The position numbers were made by a program, and so were the translations under genes. Under the pieces are notes generated by a model. That model made no database searches, was not told the origin of the DNA, and saw nothing but the letters and a program-made list of their open reading frames with translations. This document shows, piece by piece, positions 1-8,655 of a stretch of DNA of 24,672 nucleotides; the stretch's first letter is position 1, and every line of letters begins with the position of its first letter. Origin of the DNA: a virus. Location of the stretch: IMG/VR virus record IMGVR_UViG_3300011116_000065, positions 1 to 24,672 of that record; one strand, given 5' to 3'.

Positions 1-1050
1 ATATTTTGCAGATACGGTGCTTGTTCCCGCATTGAGATTTGTTGCATCCATCGCATCTGCTGCCCGCTGCGCGTAGAGATCAACTTGTGACTGTTGCCCA
101 GAAGGCTGTGTAACGGGTCGCCCGCCTTCTTGGTCTGCAAACAAGCCAGCAGGCTCTTGGATGTCTTGAGTAAGAGAGTCCAAAATTGTTTGGCGCTGCT
201 CTTCAGTTGTTTTGGGTTTTTTAGGGGCAAATATTTCTTTTGCACCTTGTACCCCAGCACCTAAACCACCGCCCACTATTGCAGCCTCTGCCCCACGGGT
301 AAGCGCTTCTTCTGCGCTTAAACCTTTTTTGGTTCCTGCGGCTTCACCAAGATACGATGCTTCTTCTTCAGCGGCTTCAGTGCCCGCTTGAATACCTGTT
401 TCTTTCGCAATTCGCCCGGTTATAGAAATACCCTGAGTAGGTTTAAACAAACCTTTAGTGGCAAACGCTTCAAGTTTGCTTTCAATAATAGCGGCAGTAG
501 CTGCTGCGGTTACATCACCAACAGTAGCGTCGTCAAGAGTTTTTTCGTCGTTCTTAACACGCTCATCCAAAATTTCTTTTGTACGCGCCATAATGTAGGC
601 GGTAGGGACTCTTACTGCGGCAACCATATCAGGCATGGACGTTATTACCCGTTCGGTAATAAAAGGAACAGCTTTAAGCGGGTTGCTTCCCAGTTCTTTA
701 AGTTGCGTACTTGGTTGGTAACCCAAGCTCTCATCAAAGCCTTTCAACGATTTAGCCCAGTCAAACAGAGGCTGAAGCTGCTTTTTGTTTTTAATATCTT
801 CTTCTGGTATGCCTGACAAAGGCACAGCAAGTTCTAATTTATCCCCAACCCGTTCGGCAACTTCAGCTACCGAATCCACAAAAGCGCCGGTTAAAGAAGC
901 CGTGCGACCAACCAACCCAATAAGTGGGTTTGACGTAGTTTCTTGTGGTTGTTGCGGTGGTAAGGTTGGTTCGGATGACGCAACGGCGTACTTATCCCAA
1001 GGCCCCGAAGTTGGGCCTGCTTGATATTTATCCCAAGGCCCAGTAGCCAT
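1..1050 (-). CDS. Large virion/ejection-like protein, N-terminal part (runs off left edge)
   Basis: The frame is open for 350 codons from ATG at 1050 to the window edge, so the C-terminus is missing. The start has AGGTGG about 8 nt upstream and lies 3 nt after the preceding stop. Residues 4-9 and 16-21 both read GPWDKY, a motif I associate with the N-termini of large virion-associated phage proteins. Then come a Pro/Gln-rich linker, an amphipathic stretch (about 45-75) and Ala/Gly-rich segments around residues 175-190 and 255-275, the last reading GGGLGAGVQGAKE. No enzymatic motif is visible in the part present. Its position after two other Gly/Ala-rich proteins suggests an internal or ejected virion protein. 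That role is inference; the reading frame itself is certain. Confidence 0.72.
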   Translation of the reverse strand, partial: MATGPWDKYQAGPTSGPWDKYAVASSEPTLPPQQPQETTSNPLIGLVGRTASLTGAFVDSVAEVAERVGDKLELAVPLSGIPEEDIKNKKQLQPLFDWAKSLKGFDESLGYQPSTQLKELGSNPLKAVPFITERVITSMPDMVAAVRVPTAYIMARTKEILDERVKNDEKTLDDATVGDVTAAATAAIIESKLEAFATKGLFKPTQGISITGRIAKETGIQAGTEAAEEEASYLGEAAGTKKGLSAEEALTRGAEAAIVGGGLGAGVQGAKEIFAPKKPKTTEEQRQTILDSLTQDIQEPAGLFADQEGGRPVTQPSGQQSQVDLYAQRAADAMDATNLNAGTSTVSAKY

Positions 1051-1053
1051 ACG

Positions 1054-3345
1054 CTATACCACCTTTTCCCAGTTCTTTGGATTTGATGGGTCTCCGCCTT
1101 TGAAGCGATGCCCGTCTTCTATAGTACCTACGCGAGGGGTTATAGTGCCAAGTTTATCTCTGTTCTTGGCCGATATAGCTTGTTTTTGAGCATCGGTCAT
1201 TCCAGCATCTGATGCGGCGGGAGCACGTTTTTGCTCTTGGTTTGCTCTTGCTTGGTCAATGATTTCTTGCTTAACTTGTTGCAAAATGCGGTTGTAATTA
1301 TCCTGCGCTTCTTGCAATTTAACTGGGTCACTTCCTGCTTTTAGGATTTCCCATTTGGCTGTTTCTACGCGCCCGTCTTTCATGGCTTTGTCTGTGATAA
1401 CCGCAGATTGTTCCAATGATTTATCTGGCCCAGCGTATTTAACACCATAACGTGCTGCACCGATTTCAGTCATAGCCTGTTTATATTCTTCGGGTGTAAG
1501 TTTTCTACCCATACGTTTTTCATAATCGCTGAGCATACGTTCAAACTCACCGGGTTTATTTAAGGCTTCGCGTTGAACAGCAGCGTGCATAGCCGCAACT
1601 TCTTTTGCGTTTTTGCCTTGCAACTCGGTTTGAGCCATACCGCTTTGCAACTGAGCAACTTTCTCTTGGATGCCAATCTTTGTCTTGTAGGCTTCTTGTG
1701 CTTGTGCTTGTGCTTTGTCTTCCAAGCCCATAGCCAGTTTGGCGTTTCCTTCTTTGCGTGCTTGTTGAGCGGTAGCCAACAAGATTTCAGACTGACGCAG
1801 CTTGTCGTCAACTTCTCTATGTTCTTTCTTGAGACGTCCAACTTCGCCAATGAATGCTTCGCCCGCTTGACCAAGACCAGAAACAAGTTGTTCGGTTTGA
1901 CTGCGACCCCTCATTTCTTTAGGAGTCGACAACAACTTCAAACTTGCCATAGCAATGGCAAGACCCTTGTCTTTTTCCATTTGATCCGCCAGCGCCGCTC
2001 TTTTGGATTTTGTTTCTTCCAAATACGGCTTTGTAACGTCTTCTCCCATGAGTCTTTCAACCATAGGTTGGCGGCTCATAACTCCTTGCTCATACTGTTC
2101 TGCTGTTTGCACTGGAGGTTGTTGCTGAGACATAGCTTGTAAATCAGACAAACTTTGCTCAAACCTGTTTCCATAGGTGTCACCGCCTTTGGCAAACGCC
2201 ACAATACCGCCACCAGCCATCATCGCTTCTTGTTGTTCAGCTGGGATTTGATCAAAGGCTGAACCAAGCCAGTAGTTTAAAGAAGCCGATTGCGCTTGAA
2301 TTGCATTTAATTCTGCGATGCGCTCATCAATGGCTTGTGCTGTATCTACGTCTCGACGTGCAAGAGCGGCTTGTTTGGCTTTTTGTAAAGCTTGAATGCT
2401 GTACATGTCATCAACAATAGCGTCTTTATTGTCTTGGCTTGTGACTGAACTTTCGTTGCCAGCATATCTTTTTATTTCTCCGCCTTCAGCGTATCTGATA
2501 ACAGGTTCGCTCTCATCTACAAGTTCACCCATAGCCATACCACCATCAGCGTATGACTTCATCAAACCACCTTCAGCACCGAACAAACCAGACTTACCAA
2601 AGCCATAAGCCGCGCCACCCAAGCCCGCCAAAGTCTGCACCATACCGGGGCCTGAGCCTTGATAAACCGAGCTGGTTGACTGCTGGCCCAACGGCAAACC
2701 ACGCACCAAGTCAGACATGAAGCCCAACTGCTTGTACGGGTAGTTTTGCTGGTTCAGGAAGTCTTGATACGCCACATCCAAAGGACGTTGCGCTTGCTGT
2801 TGCTGTTGTGCGCCCATTTGTCCTTGCATCTGCGCAAGGCCGGATTGCTGTTGGATGCCTTGGCGGAACTGATTGGCAGCTTGTTCGTATGCAGCTTGCG
2901 AACCTCTGGCTTGAATATCACCCATTTGCTGGGCAAGGTTACGCTCACGTTCTGCCCGCATGATTGCATCACGGCCACCGCCAAACGCACCTGCTTGGGT
3001 TGCTTGGGCTTGTTGCTGAGTACCTGCTATGCCAGCTTGACGACCAGCCTCACGTTTCTCAATGTCCACCACATTCTGCATGTAAGGAGACATGTATTCA
3101 CCAATACCGGCTTTAAACCCAGCCGGGCCAGCATCCATACCACCAACTGTTTTAAATGCCTGCTCTTGGAGTGGCTGAAACCCAGCGATGCGTTGCCCGC
3201 CGTATTGCCGGTACGGGTTCTGATTGATGTCGGTAAGGGCCGCGCCCTTGGCCATAACATCTTTGGCATACGGCTTCGCCCACTCAGGTAACTCAGATAC
3301 CTGAGTTGTTTTTTCTGGCATTGATGGTTGTGACGGACTGCACAT
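1054..3345 (-). CDS. Internal-virion-like structural protein, 763 aa
   Basis: The start is ATG at 3345 with GAGG 8 nt upstream; the SD overlaps the TGA of the acetyltransferase gene. The N-terminal third is Gln/Ala-rich, with a GGGRDAIMRAERERNLAQ segment and a poly-Gln patch, then PLDVAYQDFL and YPYKQLGFMSDLVRGLPLG. I recognise this pattern from virion proteins of uncultured aquatic phages. The centre carries short Gly-Gly motifs (YADGGMAMG, YAEGGEIK, FAKGGDTYG). The C-terminal half is charged and helical, probably coiled coil, and ends in GHRFKGGDPSNPKNWEKVV, a tail seen in other phage virion proteins. Size and position suit an internal core or DNA-ejection protein, but no lysozyme or transglycosylase motif is visible. 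The family is recognised; the function is inferred. Confidence 0.75.
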   Translation of the reverse strand: MCSPSQPSMPEKTTQVSELPEWAKPYAKDVMAKGAALTDINQNPYRQYGGQRIAGFQPLQEQAFKTVGGMDAGPAGFKAGIGEYMSPYMQNVVDIEKREAGRQAGIAGTQQQAQATQAGAFGGGRDAIMRAERERNLAQQMGDIQARGSQAAYEQAANQFRQGIQQQSGLAQMQGQMGAQQQQQAQRPLDVAYQDFLNQQNYPYKQLGFMSDLVRGLPLGQQSTSSVYQGSGPGMVQTLAGLGGAAYGFGKSGLFGAEGGLMKSYADGGMAMGELVDESEPVIRYAEGGEIKRYAGNESSVTSQDNKDAIVDDMYSIQALQKAKQAALARRDVDTAQAIDERIAELNAIQAQSASLNYWLGSAFDQIPAEQQEAMMAGGGIVAFAKGGDTYGNRFEQSLSDLQAMSQQQPPVQTAEQYEQGVMSRQPMVERLMGEDVTKPYLEETKSKRAALADQMEKDKGLAIAMASLKLLSTPKEMRGRSQTEQLVSGLGQAGEAFIGEVGRLKKEHREVDDKLRQSEILLATAQQARKEGNAKLAMGLEDKAQAQAQEAYKTKIGIQEKVAQLQSGMAQTELQGKNAKEVAAMHAAVQREALNKPGEFERMLSDYEKRMGRKLTPEEYKQAMTEIGAARYGVKYAGPDKSLEQSAVITDKAMKDGRVETAKWEILKAGSDPVKLQEAQDNYNRILQQVKQEIIDQARANQEQKRAPAASDAGMTDAQKQAISAKNRDKLGTITPRVGTIEDGHRFKGGDPSNPKNWEKVV

Positions 3346-3354
3346 TTTTGTACC

Positions 3355-3816
3355 TCAAAATCTATAAATCATTTGTGTAGCTGCCTCTTTAAAACCCATT
3401 CGGCCCCAAAGCTTCGCCACTCTCAAATCTGTCATTGCTGATACGTGCAACCGTTTCACACCACGGCGTTTCAATTCTTCTAAACCAAATTGAACAAGTT
3501 TTTTACCGACCCCATTTCTGTGTTCTTTGACAACAAAAATAGTATCCTCCTGTGCAATTAAGTCCTGATTATGCATATCGTTTGTAAGATACACGTTAAT
3601 GTACCCGCACGCAATACCCTCGTGCCTAAGCACAAAAGTCAACAAGCTACCGTTTTCACACGCTTTCCCGTATTCATTCAGTCTTGGGTTGTACGGTGAG
3701 TAATCAAACCCCTCAGCGTTCAAACGGTCTGTCATTTCGGAATAGTGCTGCCGGTACAAGGGTTCAAGTTCCAAGTACGTATCAGTGAACTTTTCCAGAG
3801 TAATGACATAACTCAT
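3355..3816 (-). CDS. GNAT-family N-acetyltransferase
   Basis: A 153-residue protein of typical GNAT length. Motif A lies at residues 93-108 (IFVVKEHRNGVGKKLV), with the acetyl-CoA pyrophosphate-binding loop at R100-N-G-V-G104. It is followed by a helix, a beta strand (KRLHVSA) and the closing WGRMGFKEAATQMIY segment typical of the fold. The family transfers an acetyl group from acetyl-CoA to an amine; the substrate cannot be read here. The ATG overlaps the upstream stop by 4 nt (ATGA), so it is translated with two structural genes. That placement suggests a virion protein or a host protein made late in infection as substrate, which is inference. Confidence 0.85.
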   Translation of the reverse strand: MSYVITLEKFTDTYLELEPLYRQHYSEMTDRLNAEGFDYSPYNPRLNEYGKACENGSLLTFVLRHEGIACGYINVYLTNDMHNQDLIAQEDTIFVVKEHRNGVGKKLVQFGLEELKRRGVKRLHVSAMTDLRVAKLWGRMGFKEAATQMIYRF

Positions 3817-5102
3817 GCTGGCAAATATTTTTCAGCCCGGCTGTTCTTGGCGACCTTGCCCTTACCCACAGTTGAACTGCGAGCCTTCTGAATCCTGTCC
3901 ATCATGGCGTACAGCTTGCGTGCGCCAGCCTCGGTTGAGCCGTTGCCTAACTCAGAAACGATACGCGCAGGTACGACAAACTCGCCGTCGGCTAAACGTG
4001 CAGGTTGCTTTTTGCCTATCACAGCAGGGATAGAGTCGGACACGCCATCGCCCGGGCCGCGCAGTAATCTACCGCCGTCTGAGTAATCGCCAAGATGAGA
4101 CATACCACCATCGGCAAACCGAGGAGTGGTTCTCTTGACGTATTGCGGAGCGAAATACTTTTGTTCCGCGCCGTATGGGCTGCTTGACGGTGTTGGATTG
4201 GTGGGGTTAGCCATAAAGTCGTACTGCTGACCCGGGTCGCTATCAACTGGGGTTGGCGCGGGGGGTTTTGGTTTTGAGTCCTCGTACAGGCTATAGGCTG
4301 TCGGCGCAGCGGCAGCGGCAAGAGTGGTCTTAGGGCCAAATGTATTGGGGTCGTTTGTAAGATTTTCGTAAAACCTATCAAAACCACCGGATCGAGTTAA
4401 ATCTTGAGCGCCCTTGCCCATAGTACTTAAACGCTCCCCAGCAGTTCCAGTATCAAATGCTGCTTGCTGATTTGCCAAGGCATCGCTATATCCCGAACCG
4501 ATTACGCTTGGTGTTGGCGTGACCGGATTGAAACCCATCGTTTGAGCCGTTACAGGGGTCGTAGACGGTATTTGGCTAAACATTTGTGTTGGTGACATTG
4601 GCGCAGTGCTTCCCGGTGTAATACTGGCAAGGTCTGAAAGAGGCGTAACTGACGGCGCGGCGGGTACTTGCGCCATAACAGAAGGAGTTGCAGCCGTAGA
4701 TGCGGTAGAAGCTGCTGGTTCTAAGGCTGCTGCCTGTACCCCAGACGCCCCCAATGCACTACCAATACCGGCCCCGCCATATGCGCCAAGGCCAGCAATC
4801 AAACCCTTTTTCAAGTCCCCTGTCATAAGTCCAGTGCCGCCGCCAACAAGTAATCCTGCGGTCATTGGGTTGATTAACCCGCCAGAAATTGCAGTCAAAC
4901 CAATGCCAGCAACCATCGGCAGCAGGGATGACAAAAACCCAGCTTCGGGCAGGCCAGTGTGGGGATTGGTGGTCAAATGCCCGCCATGAGCCATAGCAAT
5001 GTCGTTTAGACTTTTGACCTCGCCCGGGGTCATGTGGACGAGCATTGTGTCCGGGCCTCTGCCGTGGGCAGCAAGGTGTTTTGCAGCGTGCTGTAGGCTC
5101 AT
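3813..5102 (-). CDS. Gly-rich virion protein, 429 aa
   Basis: Starts at ATG 5102 with GAGG about 7 nt upstream. The N-terminus (HAAKHLAAHGRGPDTMLVHM) is a conserved opening I recognise from aquatic phage virion proteins. Residues 56-125 are Gly/Ala-rich and hydrophobic, like a glycine zipper, so they could insert into a membrane. The middle is Pro/Ser/Thr-rich and probably disordered. The C-terminus has FADGG and SDGG motifs, then GPGDGVSDSIPAVIG and LADGEFVVPARIVSELGNGS, a conserved block found near the ends of tape-measure and related tail proteins. A part in the tail or ejection apparatus is likely. Alternatives are a tail-fibre base or a pore-forming internal protein. No catalytic motif is seen. 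Confidence 0.75.
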   Translation of the reverse strand: MSLQHAAKHLAAHGRGPDTMLVHMTPGEVKSLNDIAMAHGGHLTTNPHTGLPEAGFLSSLLPMVAGIGLTAISGGLINPMTAGLLVGGGTGLMTGDLKKGLIAGLGAYGGAGIGSALGASGVQAAALEPAASTASTAATPSVMAQVPAAPSVTPLSDLASITPGSTAPMSPTQMFSQIPSTTPVTAQTMGFNPVTPTPSVIGSGYSDALANQQAAFDTGTAGERLSTMGKGAQDLTRSGGFDRFYENLTNDPNTFGPKTTLAAAAAPTAYSLYEDSKPKPPAPTPVDSDPGQQYDFMANPTNPTPSSSPYGAEQKYFAPQYVKRTTPRFADGGMSHLGDYSDGGRLLRGPGDGVSDSIPAVIGKKQPARLADGEFVVPARIVSELGNGSTEAGARKLYAMMDRIQKARSSTVGKGKVAKNSRAEKYLPA

Positions 5103-5136
5103 TTTTGCCTCTTAAATAGGGGGTTGGTGGATCGTA

Positions 5137-5808
5137 TCATGTTGGGAGTCTGGAGACAAATGTCATTGTGGCTACCACAGACTGAGTAGACGGCTTGGTC
5201 GGGGTTCCTGAAGCTGCGTAATATTGAATCGACACGTTGGCGCTGGTGGTTGACCAGTAAATTTGAACGTAGTCATCTTTATTCATGGACAGGAAATAGT
5301 TCCAACCAATGATGCTGTGAAACGGATCTGCTGGAGATTTTCTGGCAGGTAGACCAATCTTGCCGGTTGACCCAGTTATGTCTGCGGACGAACCCCCGTC
5401 ATTACCCTGCCTGAGCCAAATAAATATATCTTGCGGGGCAACATCCGTAGATTGCACCTGCGCACTGAACTGGAGGTTGTATATGCCAGCGTTTTCAACA
5501 GTAATCTTGGACGAGCTGATTGACACGCCGTTTGAAAAGTCTGTGGTGTTGAGCGTCATCAACGTGGCGGTATTAGCCGTCGTCGTTTGACTCTGGTCGC
5601 TGGAGAACGCGCCGTACGGGAACTTGAGGTACTTACCACCTGTTGGCCCAAGCAATGAGCCAAACGCATTGTCAAGCTGGTTGAAATACAACCGCAGCAC
5701 ATTTGCAAACTGATCTTGGTACTGTCGCTCGTATGTGTTTGTCCCTAGCGGCAAATTAGGCGCAACTGGGTTTAAAAAATCAAGTGTTTTGGGGTCAAAC
5801 GTAGCCAT
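5137..5808 (-). CDS. Virion protein with C1q/TNF-like jelly-roll domain
   Basis: A 223-residue protein whose ATG overlaps the TAA of the nozzle-like gene (TAATG), so the two are translationally coupled. Residues 26-50 (YERQYQDQFANVLRLYFNQL and onward) form a conserved helix. From about residue 63 a beta-rich domain begins (FPYGAFSSDQSQ, GVSISSSKITVENAGIYNLQ, GWNYFLSMNKDDYVQIYW) with the strand and loop order of C1q/TNF-like jelly rolls. In phages this fold occurs in receptor-binding and decoration proteins. Coupling to the nozzle-like gene favours a tail-tip or fibre-attachment role, which is inference. A short 34-nt spacer without visible hairpin follows. Confidence 0.72.
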   Translation of the reverse strand: MATFDPKTLDFLNPVAPNLPLGTNTYERQYQDQFANVLRLYFNQLDNAFGSLLGPTGGKYLKFPYGAFSSDQSQTTTANTATLMTLNTTDFSNGVSISSSKITVENAGIYNLQFSAQVQSTDVAPQDIFIWLRQGNDGGSSADITGSTGKIGLPARKSPADPFHSIIGWNYFLSMNKDDYVQIYWSTTSANVSIQYYAASGTPTKPSTQSVVATMTFVSRLPT

Positions 5809-8183
5809 TAAGCGCCTCTGCGTCCATCCGGTCTGATGTCAATACGGGGCGCACCGAGTTGCCACTGAAGACCAAGTTGGTTTCCATCAACCCTGAACGA
5901 CATCTGCCGCCCGCGAACTCTGATATACACGTACTGCGTAAACGCTTCGATTGGCACAGTCGCCGTTCTGGTTACTGTGCCGTAGTCAACACCGCCTTCT
6001 GAGGCTGGGTTGTTGTATCCAGAGCCGGAGCTTTGCAACGGCAGTAAGCTCATGGTGACTTGAGGACTTGCTGCGCTTGAACCACGGAACGTGATGTCAG
6101 GAATCAAACGCCATACAAAACCAAATTGATGCCCATCACCAATGTCAAATTCAGACGAGGTGATGTACGACTCGATGGCCTGTGGCGTTCCGCTGGTGTT
6201 GTCGTCTTCGCCGTACTCATGGTAGACCAGATTGTTGCTGTATGTCGCAGCAATTGGATAATCGTTTAACCCAGAATCCAGCCACGCAGTTCTTGGAAGA
6301 GACCCGTAATACCAAATATCCTCGGCGTAGTTGTACACAACATACCGATCAATCACAGTTGAGCCGGAAGTGCAATAAAACCACCAAACTTCATTGAAGC
6401 CTTCGTTTGTTCCAGCAAAGAACTGATTTTGTTCGTCAAGGTTGATGTCACTGTAAATAAACTGACGCAAGTCACAACGTAAAGTCTGCACCCGACCATC
6501 GTATTTGTAAAACTTGTCTACGCCCATCCAATACACCACGCCCGATGCAATGATGGCGGTGTTGTAACCAGCCAAGGAAATGTTGTCCCCAAGGAGCTGC
6601 GTACTCCAAATGTACGGTGGGCCAAGATACTGCATAGAGTACAAGGAGGTGTCCGTAAACACCACGATCTCTTGGCGAGCCTGAACTGCGGTCAGTATTT
6701 CTGAGCCATGAGAGAGGCGAATAAACCCAGCTTGGTTTGTGACTGCGGGTGTCCAGTTGGTCACCGACTCCTGATCTGACCAGCGAATCAACATGGGGTC
6801 TATTGTTGTGTCGGCTGAAGCGTAAGCTGAACAGCCAAACGCAATCGTGAAGCGGCTGGCATCAGAGACCATCGCAAAGTTAACCAACGCCGGTACATCA
6901 GACGCGCCGCCTAAAGACGTGACTGGGATGCCGTAAGGCGATACGTACTGCGTACCTGACTGAGTGCCGGATGTATTGATATACGTACCCGCAATTGCGT
7001 TGGCAAATGTTGTCGCCAGCCTAAAAGTCGAGCCTGATGCCCCACCAACGTAGTACACCGTACCGGAAGTCAAGCCAGTCGGTAAAGCACCGGAAGTCAA
7101 TAAGACAACGGCTTGGCCTGTTATCAAGCCGCCGTTTGACAGTGTAAATACGCCGGGAGAAGCAATCGTGATGCTCACTGCGTTTGGCGTTGAACCTACA
7201 GAAGCATTCCAGTAATACATCGGGCCGCCACGATAACCAAATACCAAGTCCTGCCCAAAGTTGTTCTGCCACCATAACCGCAGTGGCGTTGTACTTGGAA
7301 GGCCGATACCCCAAGCGCCATACCCCCAAGGCCCTGCGCCCCATCCTGTGATCGGTTGAGCAACATCTCTACCAACAGGTATTTCGTAGTAGGCATTGAC
7401 GGGGTTACCACCTTTGCTGCTACCAGCGTCATAGGTTCCTGCGGCAACTGGAGTTTGGATGGTGTACGTATTGGTATCCACCACCGTGATGGCAAAACTC
7501 TGGTTCATCACTGCGGCAGTCAAGCCACTGTTGACATACACGGACTGCGTACCCGACTGCGTACCGGAAGTGTTGATGGGCGCACCGTTTGGCACGTTGG
7601 CGAGCTGAAATGTTGAACCTGTTGCGCCTACAACGTAGTACTGCACCCCTGAAGTCAAGCCAGTCGGCAATGCTCCGGTTGTCAAAAGCACCACAGGTGT
7701 GCCGTTTGCTGGTACGTAAGTGGCGGGTGTAAACACAGCAGGGCTGGCAATCGTGACGGTGAAAGTCTGTTGACTCAGAGCCGTTGCACCAAAGAAAGTC
7801 ACGTAGTCGCCGTCGGTTGCCCCGTGAGAATTATCAGTAACAGTCACAGTGGTTGAACCAGCAGTTGCTGCAAACGGCCCATTCAATCCTGTCTGTACAG
7901 CACGCAGCGGCGTGATGTCGTTGTATGCACCGCCTTCTACAATATAAAACTTCAGGTTTGTGCCAACGCCAATATAAAGAATACCGCCCAATGAAGACCA
8001 TGACCACAATGAGCGGCATGTACCAACGTAGGTGTAGTTGGATATCTGTTGCCACCCGCCGATCTTCTCTGGCGTGCCTTGACGAAAACGAACCTTGTCA
8101 CAGTCGTACCAACCACCTTCAGTGGTGTACCGTGTATTTTCTCGGTTCAGCCCGGGTTTAAACAGAATCTTTTGTAATGGCAT
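5808..8183 (-). CDS. Tail nozzle-like / tail tubular protein B-like, 791 aa
   Basis: Begins MPLQKILFKPGLNRENTRYT and continues GGWYDCDKVRFRQGTPEKIG, the signature opening of a large tail protein family widespread in uncultured short-tailed phages. The core segments PMLIRWSDQESVTNWTPA, YLGPPYIWSTQLLGDN, YWMGVDKFYKYDGR and NEGFNEVWWFYCTSG look like beta-propeller blades. The end IDIRPDGRR is also conserved. By analogy with SU10 nozzle and T7 gp12 proteins it would form the distal end of a short tail. Two copies of one module interrupt it (residues 142-217 and 336-415, listed separately). The ATG at 8183 is fixed by homology; the SD is weak (TTGAAG). It follows the endolysin gene by 4 nt. Confidence 0.8.
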   Translation of the reverse strand: MPLQKILFKPGLNRENTRYTTEGGWYDCDKVRFRQGTPEKIGGWQQISNYTYVGTCRSLWSWSSLGGILYIGVGTNLKFYIVEGGAYNDITPLRAVQTGLNGPFAATAGSTTVTVTDNSHGATDGDYVTFFGATALSQQTFTVTIASPAVFTPATYVPANGTPVVLLTTGALPTGLTSGVQYYVVGATGSTFQLANVPNGAPINTSGTQSGTQSVYVNSGLTAAVMNQSFAITVVDTNTYTIQTPVAAGTYDAGSSKGGNPVNAYYEIPVGRDVAQPITGWGAGPWGYGAWGIGLPSTTPLRLWWQNNFGQDLVFGYRGGPMYYWNASVGSTPNAVSITIASPGVFTLSNGGLITGQAVVLLTSGALPTGLTSGTVYYVGGASGSTFRLATTFANAIAGTYINTSGTQSGTQYVSPYGIPVTSLGGASDVPALVNFAMVSDASRFTIAFGCSAYASADTTIDPMLIRWSDQESVTNWTPAVTNQAGFIRLSHGSEILTAVQARQEIVVFTDTSLYSMQYLGPPYIWSTQLLGDNISLAGYNTAIIASGVVYWMGVDKFYKYDGRVQTLRCDLRQFIYSDINLDEQNQFFAGTNEGFNEVWWFYCTSGSTVIDRYVVYNYAEDIWYYGSLPRTAWLDSGLNDYPIAATYSNNLVYHEYGEDDNTSGTPQAIESYITSSEFDIGDGHQFGFVWRLIPDITFRGSSAASPQVTMSLLPLQSSGSGYNNPASEGGVDYGTVTRTATVPIEAFTQYVYIRVRGRQMSFRVDGNQLGLQWQLGAPRIDIRPDGRRGA
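6939..7178 (-). repeat. Inserted beta module, copy 2, in the nozzle-like protein
   Basis: Residues about 336-415 repeat copy 1: ITIASPGVFT, then AVVLLTSGALPTGLTSG, YYVGGASGSTFRLA and INTSGTQSGTQYV. It sits between PMYYWNASVG and VTSLGGASDVPALVNF, which are adjacent in relatives as I remember them. The DNA is also very similar to copy 1, for example around the GALPTGLTSG codons, which points to duplication or recombination rather than convergence. Confidence 0.75.
7533..7760 (-). repeat. Inserted beta module, copy 1, in the nozzle-like protein
   Basis: Residues about 142-217 carry VTIASPAVFT, PVVLLTTGALPTGLTSG, YYVVGATGSTFQLA and INTSGTQSGTQSV. The module splits a small beta domain whose halves, DGDYVTFFGATALS before it and LTAAVMNQSFAITVVD after it, belong together in relatives. 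It is therefore a domain inserted inside a domain. Exact edges are approximate. Confidence 0.75.
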
Positions 8184-8187
8184 GGCT

Positions 8188-8655
8188 TCAAGCTACAAGT
8201 CCGGGTAAATATGTGGTCTTGCCAGCAACTTTCATAGCGGTCAACTCTTGCTTCTTCAAGTTGTCCGGATCGTAACTGACATGCACCCAGCCGCTGTCGG
8301 GAATGCCGGGGGTATAGAACTCCAGAATCAACTGGGTGTAGTCCAGATTATCCATGATCCACTGCGCCAACTCAGCGTTGGGTACGCCGGGAATCTCTAT
8401 ATCGGCTGCTTGGCCCTTGCAATGGTCTGAGGTACGACTTCCGCCTACCGCTGCATTTGAGTCAGGAGAGCGGAACCCAGAGTTCACCTTGACACCCTTG
8501 CCGAAGTGATCTCGGATAGGCTGGAGAATCCGCTCAGCCAAGATTTTGAGGTACTCGGTTTCCACTGGGCCGGGCGTGTTGTCAATGTTTAAACGCAGGG
8601 CTGTCTCGGATTTGGTCAGTTCGTGCAGGGAGAAGTTGGCGGTCAACTGTGTCAT
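8188..8655 (-). CDS. Endolysin, peptidase M15A-type
   Basis: A 155-residue protein starting FSLHELTKSETA. It has the M15A zinc-site pattern: NSGFRSP at 58-64, SDHCKGQAAD at 76-85 and WVHVS at 123-127. Likely zinc ligands are H78, D85 and H125. The family cleaves peptide bonds of peptidoglycan cross-links (D,D-carboxypeptidase/endopeptidase). There is no signal peptide, so it would need the holin to reach the cell wall. The ATG overlaps the Rz stop by 4 nt (ATGA), placing it in the same lysis block as the spanins and holin candidate. All key residues are present and the length is complete. Confidence 0.88.
   Translation of the reverse strand: MTQLTANFSLHELTKSETALRLNIDNTPGPVETEYLKILAERILQPIRDHFGKGVKVNSGFRSPDSNAAVGGSRTSDHCKGQAADIEIPGVPNAELAQWIMDNLDYTQLILEFYTPGIPDSGWVHVSYDPDNLKKQELTAMKVAGKTTYLPGLVA

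Noticed and set aside
388-1024. Two open frames on the plus strand at the left edge
   Set aside because: They are antisense to a continuous 350-codon minus-strand frame that fits the operon and has an SD and the GPWDKY motif.
1573-2142. Open frame of 189 codons on the plus strand
   Set aside because: Antisense shadow of the 763-residue virion protein; the product is Phe/Leu/Cys-rich with no recognisable family.
2746-3291. Open frame of 181 codons on the plus strand
   Set aside because: Antisense to the conserved N-terminal part of the 763-residue virion protein, with an unrecognisable Leu/Cys/His-rich product and no SD.
5103-5136. Possible terminator in the spacer between two structural genes
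   Set aside because: A C-run and A-rich stretch are present but I see no inverted repeat able to form a stable hairpin followed by a U-run.
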